From positions 62,001 to 126,000 of the forward strand of contig NZ_NEJP01000007.1 of assembly GCF_002113125.1 (NCBI RefSeq): a DNA stretch of 64,000 nt, read 5' to 3'. This DNA is from Pseudomonas sp. B20(2017). GTDB taxonomy: Bacteria; Pseudomonadota; Gammaproteobacteria; Pseudomonadales; Pseudomonadaceae. Below are positions 1-8,049 of the stretch, piece after piece. The notes under the pieces were generated by a model that searched no databases, was not told the origin of the DNA, and saw nothing but the letters and a program-made list of their open reading frames with translations. A program made the position numbers and the translations under genes. Each line of letters starts with the position of its first letter. Positions within the stretch are counted from its first letter, which is position 1.

Positions 1-45
1 TGGGCGGAACAATTTCAGACAACCAGATGAAAGCGGAACCTGGTC

Positions 46-1959
46 TCAGGAAGACAGGTAGGAGGAGCGGGTCAGGCCCAGGCGCAATGCATCGAGGAAC
101 TGAGTGCGCTCGGTCGCGCTGATGCGGGCACTGGCGCACTTGTCGCGGTAGTGAGTCATCAACTCTTCCGGCGACAAGTGCACGTAGCGCAGCATGTCTT
201 CGATGGTGTCATGGGTTTCAATACCGGCGTGGTACACGCTGCCGTCGGCGTTCTGGTAGATGTTCACCGAGTCGGTGTCACCGAACAGGTTGTGCATGTC
301 GCCGAGGATTTCCTGATAGGCGCCGACCAGGAACACGCCCAGCAGGTAGTCTTCCCCTTCGTTCAGCGCGTGCACCGGCAGGCTGGTCTCGATACTCTGC
401 TCGTCGACGTACTGGTTGATCTTGCCGTCGGAGTCGCAGGTCAGGTCTTGCAGAACGGCACGACGCAGCGGCTCTTCGTCGAGACGGTGCAGCGGGATGA
501 TCGGCAGGACCTGATCGATCGCCCAGGTGTCCGGCAGGCTCTGGAATACCGAGAAGTTGCAGATGTACTTGTCGGCCAGCTTGTCGTTGAGTTCGTCCAG
601 CACCTGGCGGTGCGAACGCTGACGCGCCTTCAGCGAGTTGTGCAGACGACGGCATACGGCGAAGTAGCACTGCTCGGCCAGGGCTTTCTCGGCAAGGGTC
701 AGCTTGCCGTCGGCATACTGGGCGGCCACGTCGCTCATGTAGTGAGTGGCGCGCCAGTAGGTTTCGGTGACCATTTCGATGTCGGTCGGGCCGAGCAGGT
801 CAACCAGCCACTGCACGGTTTCCGGCAGCGCTTCCTTGTTCTCGATCTGCGGCACGTCGTCGTTGTGTTTCTCGACGTCGGTCACCTGCACCACCAGCAT
901 CGCGTGGTGCGCGGTCAGCGAACGGCCGCTTTCGGAGAAGATGTGCGGATGCGGCAGGCTCTGCGCATCGCAGAATTCCTTGAGCATGCCGACCACGACA
1001 CCGGCGTAGTCATCCATGTCGTAGTTGATCGAGCTGGCGTTGCGCGAGTGGGTGCCGTCGTAGTCGACACCCAGGCCGCCGCCGACATCGATGTGATCAA
1101 CCGGCAGACCCAGATTGCGCAGCTCGCCGTAGTAACGGATCGCTTCCTTGAAGCCGTGCTGGTAGTCAGCCAGGTTGGCAATCTGCGAACCCATGTGGAA
1201 GTGCAGCAGACGAATGCCCTGATCCAGCCCGGCCGCGCGGAAGCGCTCGACCACCGACAGCAGTTGCGCCGCCGACAGACCGAACTTGGATTTCTCGCCA
1301 CCGGTGTCCGCCCACTTCGACGATGCCAGCGACGACAGACGCACGCGCAGGCCGACCTGTGGCTTGACCTTGAGCGAGGCGGCTTCTTCAATCACCAGAC
1401 CGACTTCGGATTCTTTCTCGATCACGATGAACACGTTGTGGCCGAGCTTCTGGCCCATCAGCGCCAGACGGATGAACTCGCGGTCCTTGTAACCGTTGCA
1501 GACGATGGTGCCGCCCTTCGGCGCCAGTGCCAGCACCGCCAGCAGCTCAGGCTTGGAGCCGGCTTCCAGACCGATGGAAACGTTCTGGGTGGCGATGATG
1601 TTCTCGATCACCGCTTCCTGCTGGTTGACCTTGATCGGGTACAGCGCGGTGTATTTGCTCTGGTATTCCAGACGCTCGATGTTCGCATCGAACGCACCGG
1701 TCAGCTGACGGACGCGGTCTTGCAGAATGTCGGGAAAACGCACCAGCAGCGGCAGGGACAAGCCACTTTTGCGCAACTGGTCGACTTGTTCGAACAGATC
1801 GATAGGCGAGCTGCTCGGGCCGTTCGGACGAACTTCGACGCGACCGGCGTCATTGATCGCGAAATACCCGGCCCCCCAATGGCGAATCCCGTAAACACTG
1901 CGGCTGTCCGCAACTGTCCATTGGCTGCCATCGTCTTTGCGTGTGCGTCGTACGGACAT
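46..1959 (-). CDS. speA: Biosynthetic arginine decarboxylase
   Basis: This enzyme decarboxylates L-arginine to agmatine with PLP, feeding putrescine and spermidine synthesis in the cytoplasm. The 637-residue length fits the biosynthetic SpeA family (about 630-660). Near residue 110 YPIKVNQQ carries the PLP lysine of the fold-III barrel; further on [19 protein letters not shown] and the glycine-rich [13 protein letters not shown] are typical SpeA motifs. The ATG at 1959 follows GGGGAC at good spacing. It is transcribed alone and its stop lies 45 bases inside the window edge, so no downstream terminator can be judged. Assignment is secure. Confidence 0.97.
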   Translation of the reverse strand: MSVRRTRKDDGSQWTVADSRSVYGIRHWGAGYFAINDAGRVEVRPNGPSSSPIDLFEQVDQLRKSGLSLPLLVRFPDILQDRVRQLTGAFDANIERLEYQSKYTALYPIKVNQQEAVIENIIATQNVSIGLEAGSKPELLAVLALAPKGGTIVCNGYKDREFIRLALMGQKLGHNVFIVIEKESEVGLVIEEAASLKVKPQVGLRVRLSSLASSKWADTGGEKSKFGLSAAQLLSVVERFRAAGLDQGIRLLHFHMGSQIANLADYQHGFKEAIRYYGELRNLGLPVDHIDVGGGLGVDYDGTHSRNASSINYDMDDYAGVVVGMLKEFCDAQSLPHPHIFSESGRSLTAHHAMLVVQVTDVEKHNDDVPQIENKEALPETVQWLVDLLGPTDIEMVTETYWRATHYMSDVAAQYADGKLTLAEKALAEQCYFAVCRRLHNSLKARQRSHRQVLDELNDKLADKYICNFSVFQSLPDTWAIDQVLPIIPLHRLDEEPLRRAVLQDLTCDSDGKINQYVDEQSIETSLPVHALNEGEDYLLGVFLVGAYQEILGDMHNLFGDTDSVNIYQNADGSVYHAGIETHDTIEDMLRYVHLSPEELMTHYRDKCASARISATERTQFLDALRLGLTRSSYLSS

Positions 1960-2177
1960 CGAAGTCCCCTATAAAGAAGTCATAGTGCGTCGCCTGATCT
2001 CAGGCCGGCGCAGTCTAAAGAATGAAAATGACGGTTCGTCAGCGGGGCGGTAGACCGCGCTGACAGCGTTGAGTTTAGAAACCGTTCATGAACAGGCTCT
2101 GTGAAAACCATGGAAACGACGTCAGACCCAGGGACTCTGGAGCTGAATCAAGCCGCCGGTGGGTTTCACAGAGGCTG
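1960..2177. other. Intergenic region upstream of speA
   Basis: This 218-base gap lies between speA and yciH, both on the minus strand, and should hold the speA promoter. An imperfect 13-bp inverted repeat is visible: CTCTGTGAAAACC (2097-2109) and GGGTTTCACAGAG (2161-2173), one mismatch, about 51 bases apart, downstream of yciH. It lacks a U-tract, so it is not a classical terminator. No small gene is evident. Confidence 0.4.
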
Positions 2178-2555
2178 CTAGCCGCCGGACTTCTTCGCCT
2201 TGAACCCGTGCTTGACCAACTCGGCCAGAAGCAGCTCGACATGGTCGCCCTGAATCTCGATGACCCCGTCTTTCAGCGCGCCACCGGTGCCGCAACGTTT
2301 CTTCAACGTTGTCGCCAGCTCCTTGAGCGCGTCTTCGGCCAGGGGCACGCCGGTGATGGTGGTCACCGTCTTGCCGCCACGGCCCTTGCTCTCGCGGCGA
2401 ACGCGGGCAATGCCGTCGCCGGCCGGGATCACGGTTTGCTTGCAGATACAGGCGTCCACCGGCTTGCTGCATTCCGGGCAATGACGACCTGCGTCGGTGG
2501 AAAATACCAGGCCGCCCAGGGCGGCGAAGGATGCGGCTTTTTTGGCCACCGGCAA
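2178..2555 (-). CDS. yciH: SUI1/eIF1-family translation factor YciH
   Basis: A 125-residue protein of the bacterial SUI1 (eIF1-like) family. The N-terminal half has a Cys-rich stretch (CPECSKPVDACIC) that could bind metal. The C-terminal SUI1 domain is recognised by GRGGKTVTTITGVPL and by CGTGGALKDGVIEIQGDH. The family is thought to affect start-codon selection, though its role in bacteria is poorly defined. It lies between speA and a Nudix gene on the same strand but follows a clear terminator at 2700-2730, so it is probably transcribed separately. It corresponds in position to PAO1 PA4840. Confidence 0.93.
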   Translation of the reverse strand: MPVAKKAASFAALGGLVFSTDAGRHCPECSKPVDACICKQTVIPAGDGIARVRRESKGRGGKTVTTITGVPLAEDALKELATTLKKRCGTGGALKDGVIEIQGDHVELLLAELVKHGFKAKKSGG

Positions 2556-2699
2556 TCCTCTCGGGAGGACAAAGACTGATCGCAGCCTTGGGCAAGGCTA
2601 TCGACCGCGAAGCCCCACTCAGGCAGGGGCAGCGCTACTGTGCCGATTGATCCTGTAAGCAGGCCGGCACAGCTTGAAAAGGTCGCGCAGTGTAACGGC

Positions 2700-2730
2700 A
2701 AAAACGCCGATTGCTAAGTGCCAATCGGCG
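2700..2730 (-). terminator. Rho-independent terminator after the Nudix gene
   Basis: Read on the minus strand, a perfect 9-bp stem (CGCCGATTG/CAATCGGCG, arms 2722-2730 and 2705-2713, 8-base loop) is followed at once by TTTTT. It sits 6 bases past the stop of the Nudix gene and should end the DUF2333-Nudix transcript before yciH. Confidence 0.85.
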
Positions 2731-2735
2731 CCAAT

Positions 2736-3293
2736 TTATGTGTTCTTTGCGACGTCGCTTTGCTGAGCCCTCAGATAGCGCTTCAGCGCCGCCAGAGAGT
2801 CCGGGCAATAAGGCTTTTGCCTGATTTCCTCCATGACCTGAGCGACCGGAATGAAGCGCGCTTCGAGCACTTCTTCAGGCTGCAGGATCAGCGGCCCGTC
2901 CCACACCGCCGAAAACGCCGAACACCACAGTCGATTGCCGGTGTCTTCGAAGTAGAAATGGTCGTGGGCCGTCAGCTCGACACCGCTCACTCCCAACTCT
3001 TCTTCCAGCTCACGGGCCGCCGACTCGGCGTAGGTCTCGTTCGCCTGCACCATGCCGCCCGCCGCCACGTCCCAGTAACCGGGATAAATGGCTTTGCTCA
3101 ACGTACGCCGATGCACGCAGAGTTCACCGGCCGAGTTGAACAGCATGATGTAGGTGCCACGGCCGATCAGCCCGCGCTCGCGCAGGTCGGAGCGCACCAG
3201 GGCGCCGAGCAGGTTGTCCTGCTCGTCGACCCAGGCGATCTGTTCGGCATCGGAGGCGGCGCGATGGGCCGCCTCTTTGGCGCTCTCGTCCAT
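2736..3293 (-). CDS. Nudix hydrolase (YfcD-like)
   Basis: A 185-residue Nudix-fold pyrophosphohydrolase acting on nucleoside diphosphates linked to another moiety; the substrate cannot be told from sequence. The Nudix box is intact at roughly residues 91-113: GGMVQANETYAESAARELEE followed by ELGV, with the metal-binding REXXEE glutamates. The N-terminal portion (DEQDNLLGALVRSDLRERGL) resembles YfcD/isopentenyl isomerase-like Nudix proteins. Its start lies 3 bases after the stop of the upstream DUF2333 gene, so the two are co-transcribed. PAO1 PA4841 is in the same position. Confidence 0.92.
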   Translation of the reverse strand: MDESAKEAAHRAASDAEQIAWVDEQDNLLGALVRSDLRERGLIGRGTYIMLFNSAGELCVHRRTLSKAIYPGYWDVAAGGMVQANETYAESAARELEEELGVSGVELTAHDHFYFEDTGNRLWCSAFSAVWDGPLILQPEEVLEARFIPVAQVMEEIRQKPYCPDSLAALKRYLRAQQSDVAKNT

Positions 3294-3296
3294 GAC

Positions 3297-4364
3297 TCAG
3301 CCCTGATTGAGCAGTTGACGCAAATCGATCACGGCGGCGTTGGCCCGGGAAATATAGTTGGCCATGACCAGCGAGTGGTTGGCCAGCACACCGAAGCCGC
3401 TGCCATTGAGGATCATCGGGCTCCAGACCGGCTCCTGAGACGCCTCCAGCTCACGAATGATCTGACGCACGCTGACGGTTGCGTTCTTCTTCGCCAGCAC
3501 ATCGGCGAAATCGACCTCGATGGCGCGCAGCAGGTGCGACAGGGCCCAGGCCTGGCCGCGGGCTTCATAGAACACGTTGTCGATCTGCATCCACGGGGTT
3601 TCCACCACTTCCTCATCGACCTGCGGCACTTCACCCACCGCCGGCACTTCGGTTTTCAGCGCGGTGTTGAGCTTGACCCGGCCAACGCTGGCCGAAAGAC
3701 GTTGCGACAGCGAACCGAGACGGGTCCCCACATCGCCCAGCCAGTTGTTCAGATTGTCGGCGCGGGCATAGAACAGTGCGTTCTTCTGAGTCGGGTCGGA
3801 CAGACGCGCCTGATAACGGCTCAGGGAATTGATGCCTTCCTGATATTCCGACTCGCTGGACGGCAGGATCCAGCTCTTGTTGTCGAAGTTGAAGCGCGGC
3901 TCGGCCTTGGCCAGGTCGGCGTCTTCAGCCGATTGCGACTGCGAACGGGCGAAGTCCTTGCGCAGGGCACGGGTCAGATCGCGCACTTGCACCAGCACGC
4001 CGTATTCCCAGCTCGGCATGTTGTCCATCCACAGGCCCGGCGGGAAACGGTCGTTGGAAATGTAGCCACCCGGTTTGTCCAGCAAGGTGCCGGCAACGGT
4101 TTTCAGGGTTTCGACGGTGGTGTAGCCGACCACCATCTGCTTGCCTTCTTTCTCGGCGGCAACCTGAGCGTTCTGCGCCACGGGAAACAAGGCGGGCTCC
4201 TGGCTCCAGTACCAGCCCAGGCCGATGGTCACCAACAGGTAAATGGCGACCAGCGTGGCCAGCGCGCGACTGAACAACAGCCCGCCAACATAACTGCGCG
4301 CTGCCGACTTCGGCTCGGCGGCACGTTCAGGCGCGCTGCCCGCGCGGTTCTTCCAGTCCAGCAT
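3297..4364 (-). CDS. DUF2333 family membrane-anchored protein
   Basis: A 355-residue protein of the DUF2333 family, common in Pseudomonas and of unknown function. The N-terminus is cytoplasmic and basic, followed by one transmembrane helix at about residues 34-53 (ALATLVAIYLLVTIGLGWYW). The remainder, mostly helical, would lie in the periplasm; it contains motifs typical of the family such as PGGYISNDRFPPGLWMDNMPSWE. It is the first gene of a two-gene unit with the Nudix hydrolase 3 bases downstream. Function cannot be inferred. Confidence 0.9.
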   Translation of the reverse strand: MLDWKNRAGSAPERAAEPKSAARSYVGGLLFSRALATLVAIYLLVTIGLGWYWSQEPALFPVAQNAQVAAEKEGKQMVVGYTTVETLKTVAGTLLDKPGGYISNDRFPPGLWMDNMPSWEYGVLVQVRDLTRALRKDFARSQSQSAEDADLAKAEPRFNFDNKSWILPSSESEYQEGINSLSRYQARLSDPTQKNALFYARADNLNNWLGDVGTRLGSLSQRLSASVGRVKLNTALKTEVPAVGEVPQVDEEVVETPWMQIDNVFYEARGQAWALSHLLRAIEVDFADVLAKKNATVSVRQIIRELEASQEPVWSPMILNGSGFGVLANHSLVMANYISRANAAVIDLRQLLNQG

Positions 4365-4503
4365 GGCGATATCCTTTCAAAACTTGGGTTCAACGGTTCG
4401 ACCACAACCATACAACAACGTGCCTCGACCCGGCACCCGCGATTGCGGACCCGGAGAAAAACAACCGGACGTCGCCAGTGAACCAAAGGATAGACGCCCT
4501 CCT

Positions 4504-4980
4504 TCAGACGTTGAAAATTCTCATGGAAATCTGCCGGACGTCATCCGCCAGGAACAGATGGGCGATACCCCCGGCATCGGTCCGGCGCTGGATGGGAACG
4601 CCATCGACCGTTGCAATGTAGGCCTGCTGTGGCAATGGCTCGCCGGTCATGCTGTCGACCAGACGATAGATTCGGGGCGTTCGGGTTGGCTGGGCGGGTG
4701 GATTGTTCATCAGATCCAGTACCGCCTGATCAAAGGCCGGCCGGAAGGTGGGCCACTCACCGTAATCGGCCTCGGGCCTGAGCAGCAGCCATTCGCCACG
4801 CTCGATCTGTTCCAGTACCTCGCTGTCCAGATTGATCATCAGGCCTGCCCTTAATTGATCAATACCTTCGAGAAGCTTGCGCTCCAGCAGCACTTTACAA
4901 ACCTGTTCCAGTGCCTGATCCACCGGGTAGACATGCGGGCGCTCGCTCTCGGTCAGGTGCGAATGATGAACCAGCCTCAT
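4504..4980 (-). CDS. Uncharacterised protein with transthyretin-like C-terminal segment
   Basis: A 158-residue protein with no signal peptide or membrane helix. The last 55 residues (YRLVDSMTGEPLPQQAYIAT, then TDAGGIAHLFLADDVRQISM) show the pattern Y.L.D..TG.PL...Y......G......TD..G...., which I recall from beta-sandwich extensions of type VI secretion and Rhs proteins. The function assignment is only inference. A longer frame opens with GTG at 5001, but the ATG at 4980 has GAGGGG five bases upstream and overlaps the stop of the preceding small ORF (ATGA), so it is preferred. It is last in a three-gene unit absent from the corresponding PAO1 position. Confidence 0.75.
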   Translation of the reverse strand: MRLVHHSHLTESERPHVYPVDQALEQVCKVLLERKLLEGIDQLRAGLMINLDSEVLEQIERGEWLLLRPEADYGEWPTFRPAFDQAVLDLMNNPPAQPTRTPRIYRLVDSMTGEPLPQQAYIATVDGVPIQRRTDAGGIAHLFLADDVRQISMRIFNV

Positions 4981-5054
4981 CGCTGCCCCTCGCGCTGCCA
5001 CTCAACGGAGCCCATCATGCAAGCGATTTCGTGCCGCCAGTAACACAAGCGCAT
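4977..5054 (-). CDS. Probable translationally coupled 25-residue small protein
   Basis: A 26-codon ORF, starting MRLCYWRHEI and ending EWQREGQR, fits exactly between the two larger genes. Its ATG overlaps the upstream stop as TGATG, its own TGA overlaps the downstream start as ATGA, and GGAGGG lies 6 bases before its ATG. This is a strong ribosome-binding arrangement for so short a frame. It has two cysteines, no clear membrane helix and no family I recognise. It might be a real small protein, a coupling ORF that guides ribosomes to the next gene, or a remnant of a longer gene. Confidence 0.55.
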   Translation of the reverse strand: MRLCYWRHEIACMMGSVEWQREGQR

Positions 5055-6004
5055 CAAGCGCCCTCCATGGCGATCTCACGGATGGATTGCGCCACTGCGT
5101 CCCTGTTGCTGTCGTTGAGCATCTGGTCAAAGCGAGCTGCAGCCCGAAGGACAAACTCCATCCGCTGATCGATATCGGACAAGTCCGCCAGCGGGTTGCT
5201 GCCAAAATCGGTGAGGGTCAACTCGATGGCCTGGGTCACACCCGAAGGAAAACCGGTCACGCAGGAAAAATGGTTGCTGCGCAACAACATCACCAACTGG
5301 CGGTTTTCGTAGATGCTCGGCTGAAGGATGTTTCGCTGCTCGTGCCATGCCAGATGCTCCACACTTGCGACAGTGTTCCCTGCTTCTATCGCCTCGAAGG
5401 CTTTGAGAACCTGGTCAAAAGCCTTCCCAAACGGGAGCGTTTTCTGTCCTGCGGGCCAAAGCACAGGAAACTTTATATTCCCATAAATGCCTTCCCGGGC
5501 ACCCAGGCACTTCTTCAACTCCTCCAACCCACGCACCGCGTAAAACTGATGCAGCGGATAGACATCGAGAAACAGTGTGGTGTTGCCCATCGCCATCATG
5601 TCGTACACGTGCCGGCACTGTTGCTGCGCCTCATGCTCCTGGCGGATCTGCTCGACACTGCCCGCGGCATGCAGCAATCCACTGCCCACCTGCCTGGACA
5701 CGAACGCCGCGAGCCCTGCCCACTGGAATCGCGAGTCATGCATCCACAGCCGCGCATAGGCGGCGTTGATCGCCCGATTGCGTTGCACGGGATCTGAAAT
5801 CAACACGCCATCAGGGGCGACGATTTTCTCGGCTTCGCGTTGATAGGCGCGCCAAACGCACTGGCAAGTCAACACAGGCACCTCTGTCACCCGCATCCGT
5901 TCGCCGTACAGCATATCTTCTTTACATTCACAGTCGGCAACGGGCGTGGTGGGGTGATTCAGGCGCAGAGCATCAGTGGGGTGTTCGTTGAAACACTGGG
6001 TCAT
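5054..6004 (-). CDS. Uncharacterised protein, possibly DUF2515-like
   Basis: A 316-residue soluble protein with no signal peptide. The stretch DPVQRNRAINAAYARLW with HDSRFQWAGLAAFVSRQVG resembles the DUF2515 (YppC-like) pattern in which a run of RN..Y...Y precedes a WA.LA..VSR motif; this identification is from memory and weak. The C-terminal half contains LQPSIYENRQLVMLL and is otherwise featureless to me. The N-terminal 40 residues are Cys-rich (CECKED) and the first ATG has no good ribosome-binding site; an internal ATG at about codon 31 follows AAAGAAG and is an alternative start. It heads an accessory unit inserted between DUF2333 and gcbA. Function unknown. Confidence 0.75.
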   Translation of the reverse strand: MTQCFNEHPTDALRLNHPTTPVADCECKEDMLYGERMRVTEVPVLTCQCVWRAYQREAEKIVAPDGVLISDPVQRNRAINAAYARLWMHDSRFQWAGLAAFVSRQVGSGLLHAAGSVEQIRQEHEAQQQCRHVYDMMAMGNTTLFLDVYPLHQFYAVRGLEELKKCLGAREGIYGNIKFPVLWPAGQKTLPFGKAFDQVLKAFEAIEAGNTVASVEHLAWHEQRNILQPSIYENRQLVMLLRSNHFSCVTGFPSGVTQAIELTLTDFGSNPLADLSDIDQRMEFVLRAAARFDQMLNDSNRDAVAQSIREIAMEGA

Positions 6005-6328
6005 GTCCGGGCAGATTTCTCGTAGGGGTTTCCCTGACCCTACCAGTTCAAACCCTCTCGAAACCGGCGTGGGGAAAAATCAGAAAGTCCTGACAGACGA
6101 AGCCCGCTCACCCCATGGAAGCTTCCTCATAACCCATGGGAAACGTCCTGAAGCGCCCAGTTCACGGGCATTTGATTGACATACAAGTCCAACGCGAAAC
6201 CAGCTGGTCACAAACTGAATGGTGACGCACCGCAGATTATTGACGTACGACACTCATGTAAGGGAAAAGAGGTGCTAGCATAGAGCCACCAGTCGATCTC
6301 AGCATGCAGCCTAACTAGTAGTCAGGAT
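6005..6328. other. 324-base divergent intergenic region
   Basis: This gap separates the minus-strand accessory unit from plus-strand gcbA, so it should hold two divergent promoters. TTGACA occurs near 6175 and TTGACG near 6241 on the plus strand, but neither has a convincing -10 partner at 16-18 bases. No coding frame, repeat element or strong hairpin stands out. Confidence 0.5.
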
Positions 6329-7999
6329 ATGACCGAGCCAGAAGATCCCAGCCGTGAGCGCCTCAAGCACCATTTTGCCCAGCGGGTAATTCATCAGGCA
6401 CGTCAGATTCTTGAGATATGGCAGCGCCTGCAACGCAGTGAGTGGTCCACAGCTGATCTCGCCGAACTGAGCGAAGCCAATCTGCGCCTGCTACGTTTTG
6501 CCGAGCGTTTCGAACAGCCCGAACACACGCAGCTGGCCCGCCACATCAGCCAGTCGCTGGAAGCGGTGGACGCCAATCGCGGACGCCTGAGCAGCGGCCT
6601 GATCACCGATCTCAACCGTTTGATGCAGCGCTTGTCGCGCACCGGCCTGCGCCATGGCGATCAGCTCGATCAAACTTTCCTGCCGCCCCTGCGTAAACCG
6701 ATCTACGTGATGCTGCAGGATCACGACCGCGCCGAGCGGCTGGCCAAGCAGCTGGAGTTTTTCGGTCTGAGCGCCCAGGCGCTGGACAGCGTGTCGGCGT
6801 TTCGCTCCTCGATGGTCGAGCGCCTACCGGCCGCGATCGTCATGGACGTGGATTTCAGCGGCGCCGGCGTCGGCCTGAAACTCGCCGCCGAAGCCCAGCA
6901 AGGCCTGGAAGAACCGCTGCCGCTGCTGTTCTTCAGCCTGCACGAAACCGACACCCCGACCCGCCTCGCGGCGGTGCGCGCCGGTGGCCAGGAATTCCTC
7001 ACCGGCACCCTCGAAGCCTCGAGCCTGCTGGAAAAAATCGAAGTCCTGACCTGCGTCGCTCAGTACGAACCCTATAAAGTGCTGATCATCGACGACTCCC
7101 GCGCCCAGGCCCTGCACACCGAACGCCTGCTCAACAGCGCCGGGATCGTCACCCGCACCCTGATCGAACCGATTCAAGCGATGGCCGAGCTGGCGGACTT
7201 CCAGCCAGACCTGATCATCCTCGACATGTACATGCCGGCCTGCACCGGCACCGAGTTGGCCAAGGTCATCCGCCACAACGATCGTTACGTCAGCGTGCCG
7301 ATCATTTACCTGTCGGCCGAAGACGATCTGGACAAACAGCTCGACGCCATGAGCGAGGGCGGCGACGACTTCCTGACCAAGCCGATCAAGCCGCGCCACC
7401 TGATTACAACGGTGCGCAACCGCGCCGCCCGTGCGCGTAACCTGAAAGCACGGATGGTCCGCGACAGCCTCACCGGCCTGTACAACCACACGCACATTCT
7501 GCAATTGCTCGAAGACTGCTCGTTCCGCGCCCGCCGCGAGAACAAGCCGTTGAGCTTTGCCATGCTCGACATCGACCACTTCAAGCGGGTCAACGACAGC
7601 CACGGCCATCCCATGGGCGACCGGGTGATCAAGAGCCTGGCGCTGTTCCTCAAGCAGCGTCTGCGCAAGACCGACTTCATCGGCCGTTACGGCGGCGAGG
7701 AATTCGCCATCGTCATGCCCGACACCGATATAGAAGCGGCGCACAAAGTGCTCGACGAAATCCGCCAGCGCTTTGCCGAGATTCACTATCCGGCCCAGCC
7801 GCAGGATCTGTGGTGCACCTTCAGCGCCGGCGTGGTGGAGATGCACGACGACTCCGACAGCCTGATGATGGCCAGCCAGGCCGACGAGGCGCTGTACCGT
7901 GCCAAGGGCGAAGGACGCAATCGGGTGCAGACCGCGCGCGACTCAAAGCAAAGTGCCACTTTTTCATCGGATTCGACTCAATCGGTCATAACCCTGTAA
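6329..7999 (+). CDS. gcbA: Diguanylate cyclase with two receiver domains (GcbA)
   Basis: A 556-residue cytoplasmic enzyme making cyclic di-GMP from two GTP. After a helical N-terminus (about 1-120) comes a receiver-like domain (about 123-245, VMDVDF aspartate), then a second receiver (about 247-370: LIIDDSRAQ, LDMYMPACTG, KPIKP), then GGDEF (about 375-540). The active site reads GGEEF and is intact; RKTD five residues before it is an inhibitory I-site. Architecture, length and position beside ctpL and dsbD match PAO1 PA4843 and P. fluorescens Pf0-1 GcbA, which is reported to promote surface attachment. The ATG at 6329 has only a weak AGGAT ribosome-binding site. Confidence 0.93.
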   Translation: MTEPEDPSRERLKHHFAQRVIHQARQILEIWQRLQRSEWSTADLAELSEANLRLLRFAERFEQPEHTQLARHISQSLEAVDANRGRLSSGLITDLNRLMQRLSRTGLRHGDQLDQTFLPPLRKPIYVMLQDHDRAERLAKQLEFFGLSAQALDSVSAFRSSMVERLPAAIVMDVDFSGAGVGLKLAAEAQQGLEEPLPLLFFSLHETDTPTRLAAVRAGGQEFLTGTLEASSLLEKIEVLTCVAQYEPYKVLIIDDSRAQALHTERLLNSAGIVTRTLIEPIQAMAELADFQPDLIILDMYMPACTGTELAKVIRHNDRYVSVPIIYLSAEDDLDKQLDAMSEGGDDFLTKPIKPRHLITTVRNRAARARNLKARMVRDSLTGLYNHTHILQLLEDCSFRARRENKPLSFAMLDIDHFKRVNDSHGHPMGDRVIKSLALFLKQRLRKTDFIGRYGGEEFAIVMPDTDIEAAHKVLDEIRQRFAEIHYPAQPQDLWCTFSAGVVEMHDDSDSLMMASQADEALYRAKGEGRNRVQTARDSKQSATFSSDSTQSVITL

Positions 8000-8049
8000 T
8001 AGAACCGCAATAAATTCAGGCGCTTACCGTTCTGCCGTTGGTAGCCGTC

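Noticed and set aside
151..1974. 607-codon frame opposite speA
   Set aside because: Antisense shadow of arginine decarboxylase with His/Val/Gln-rich translation and no motif.
2718..4481. 587-codon frame opposite the Nudix and DUF2333 genes
   Set aside because: It spans two real genes and their terminator on the other strand; not coding.
6170..6290. TTGACA/TTGACG as sigma-70 promoter for gcbA
   Set aside because: Neither hexamer has a -10 sequence at 16-18 bases.
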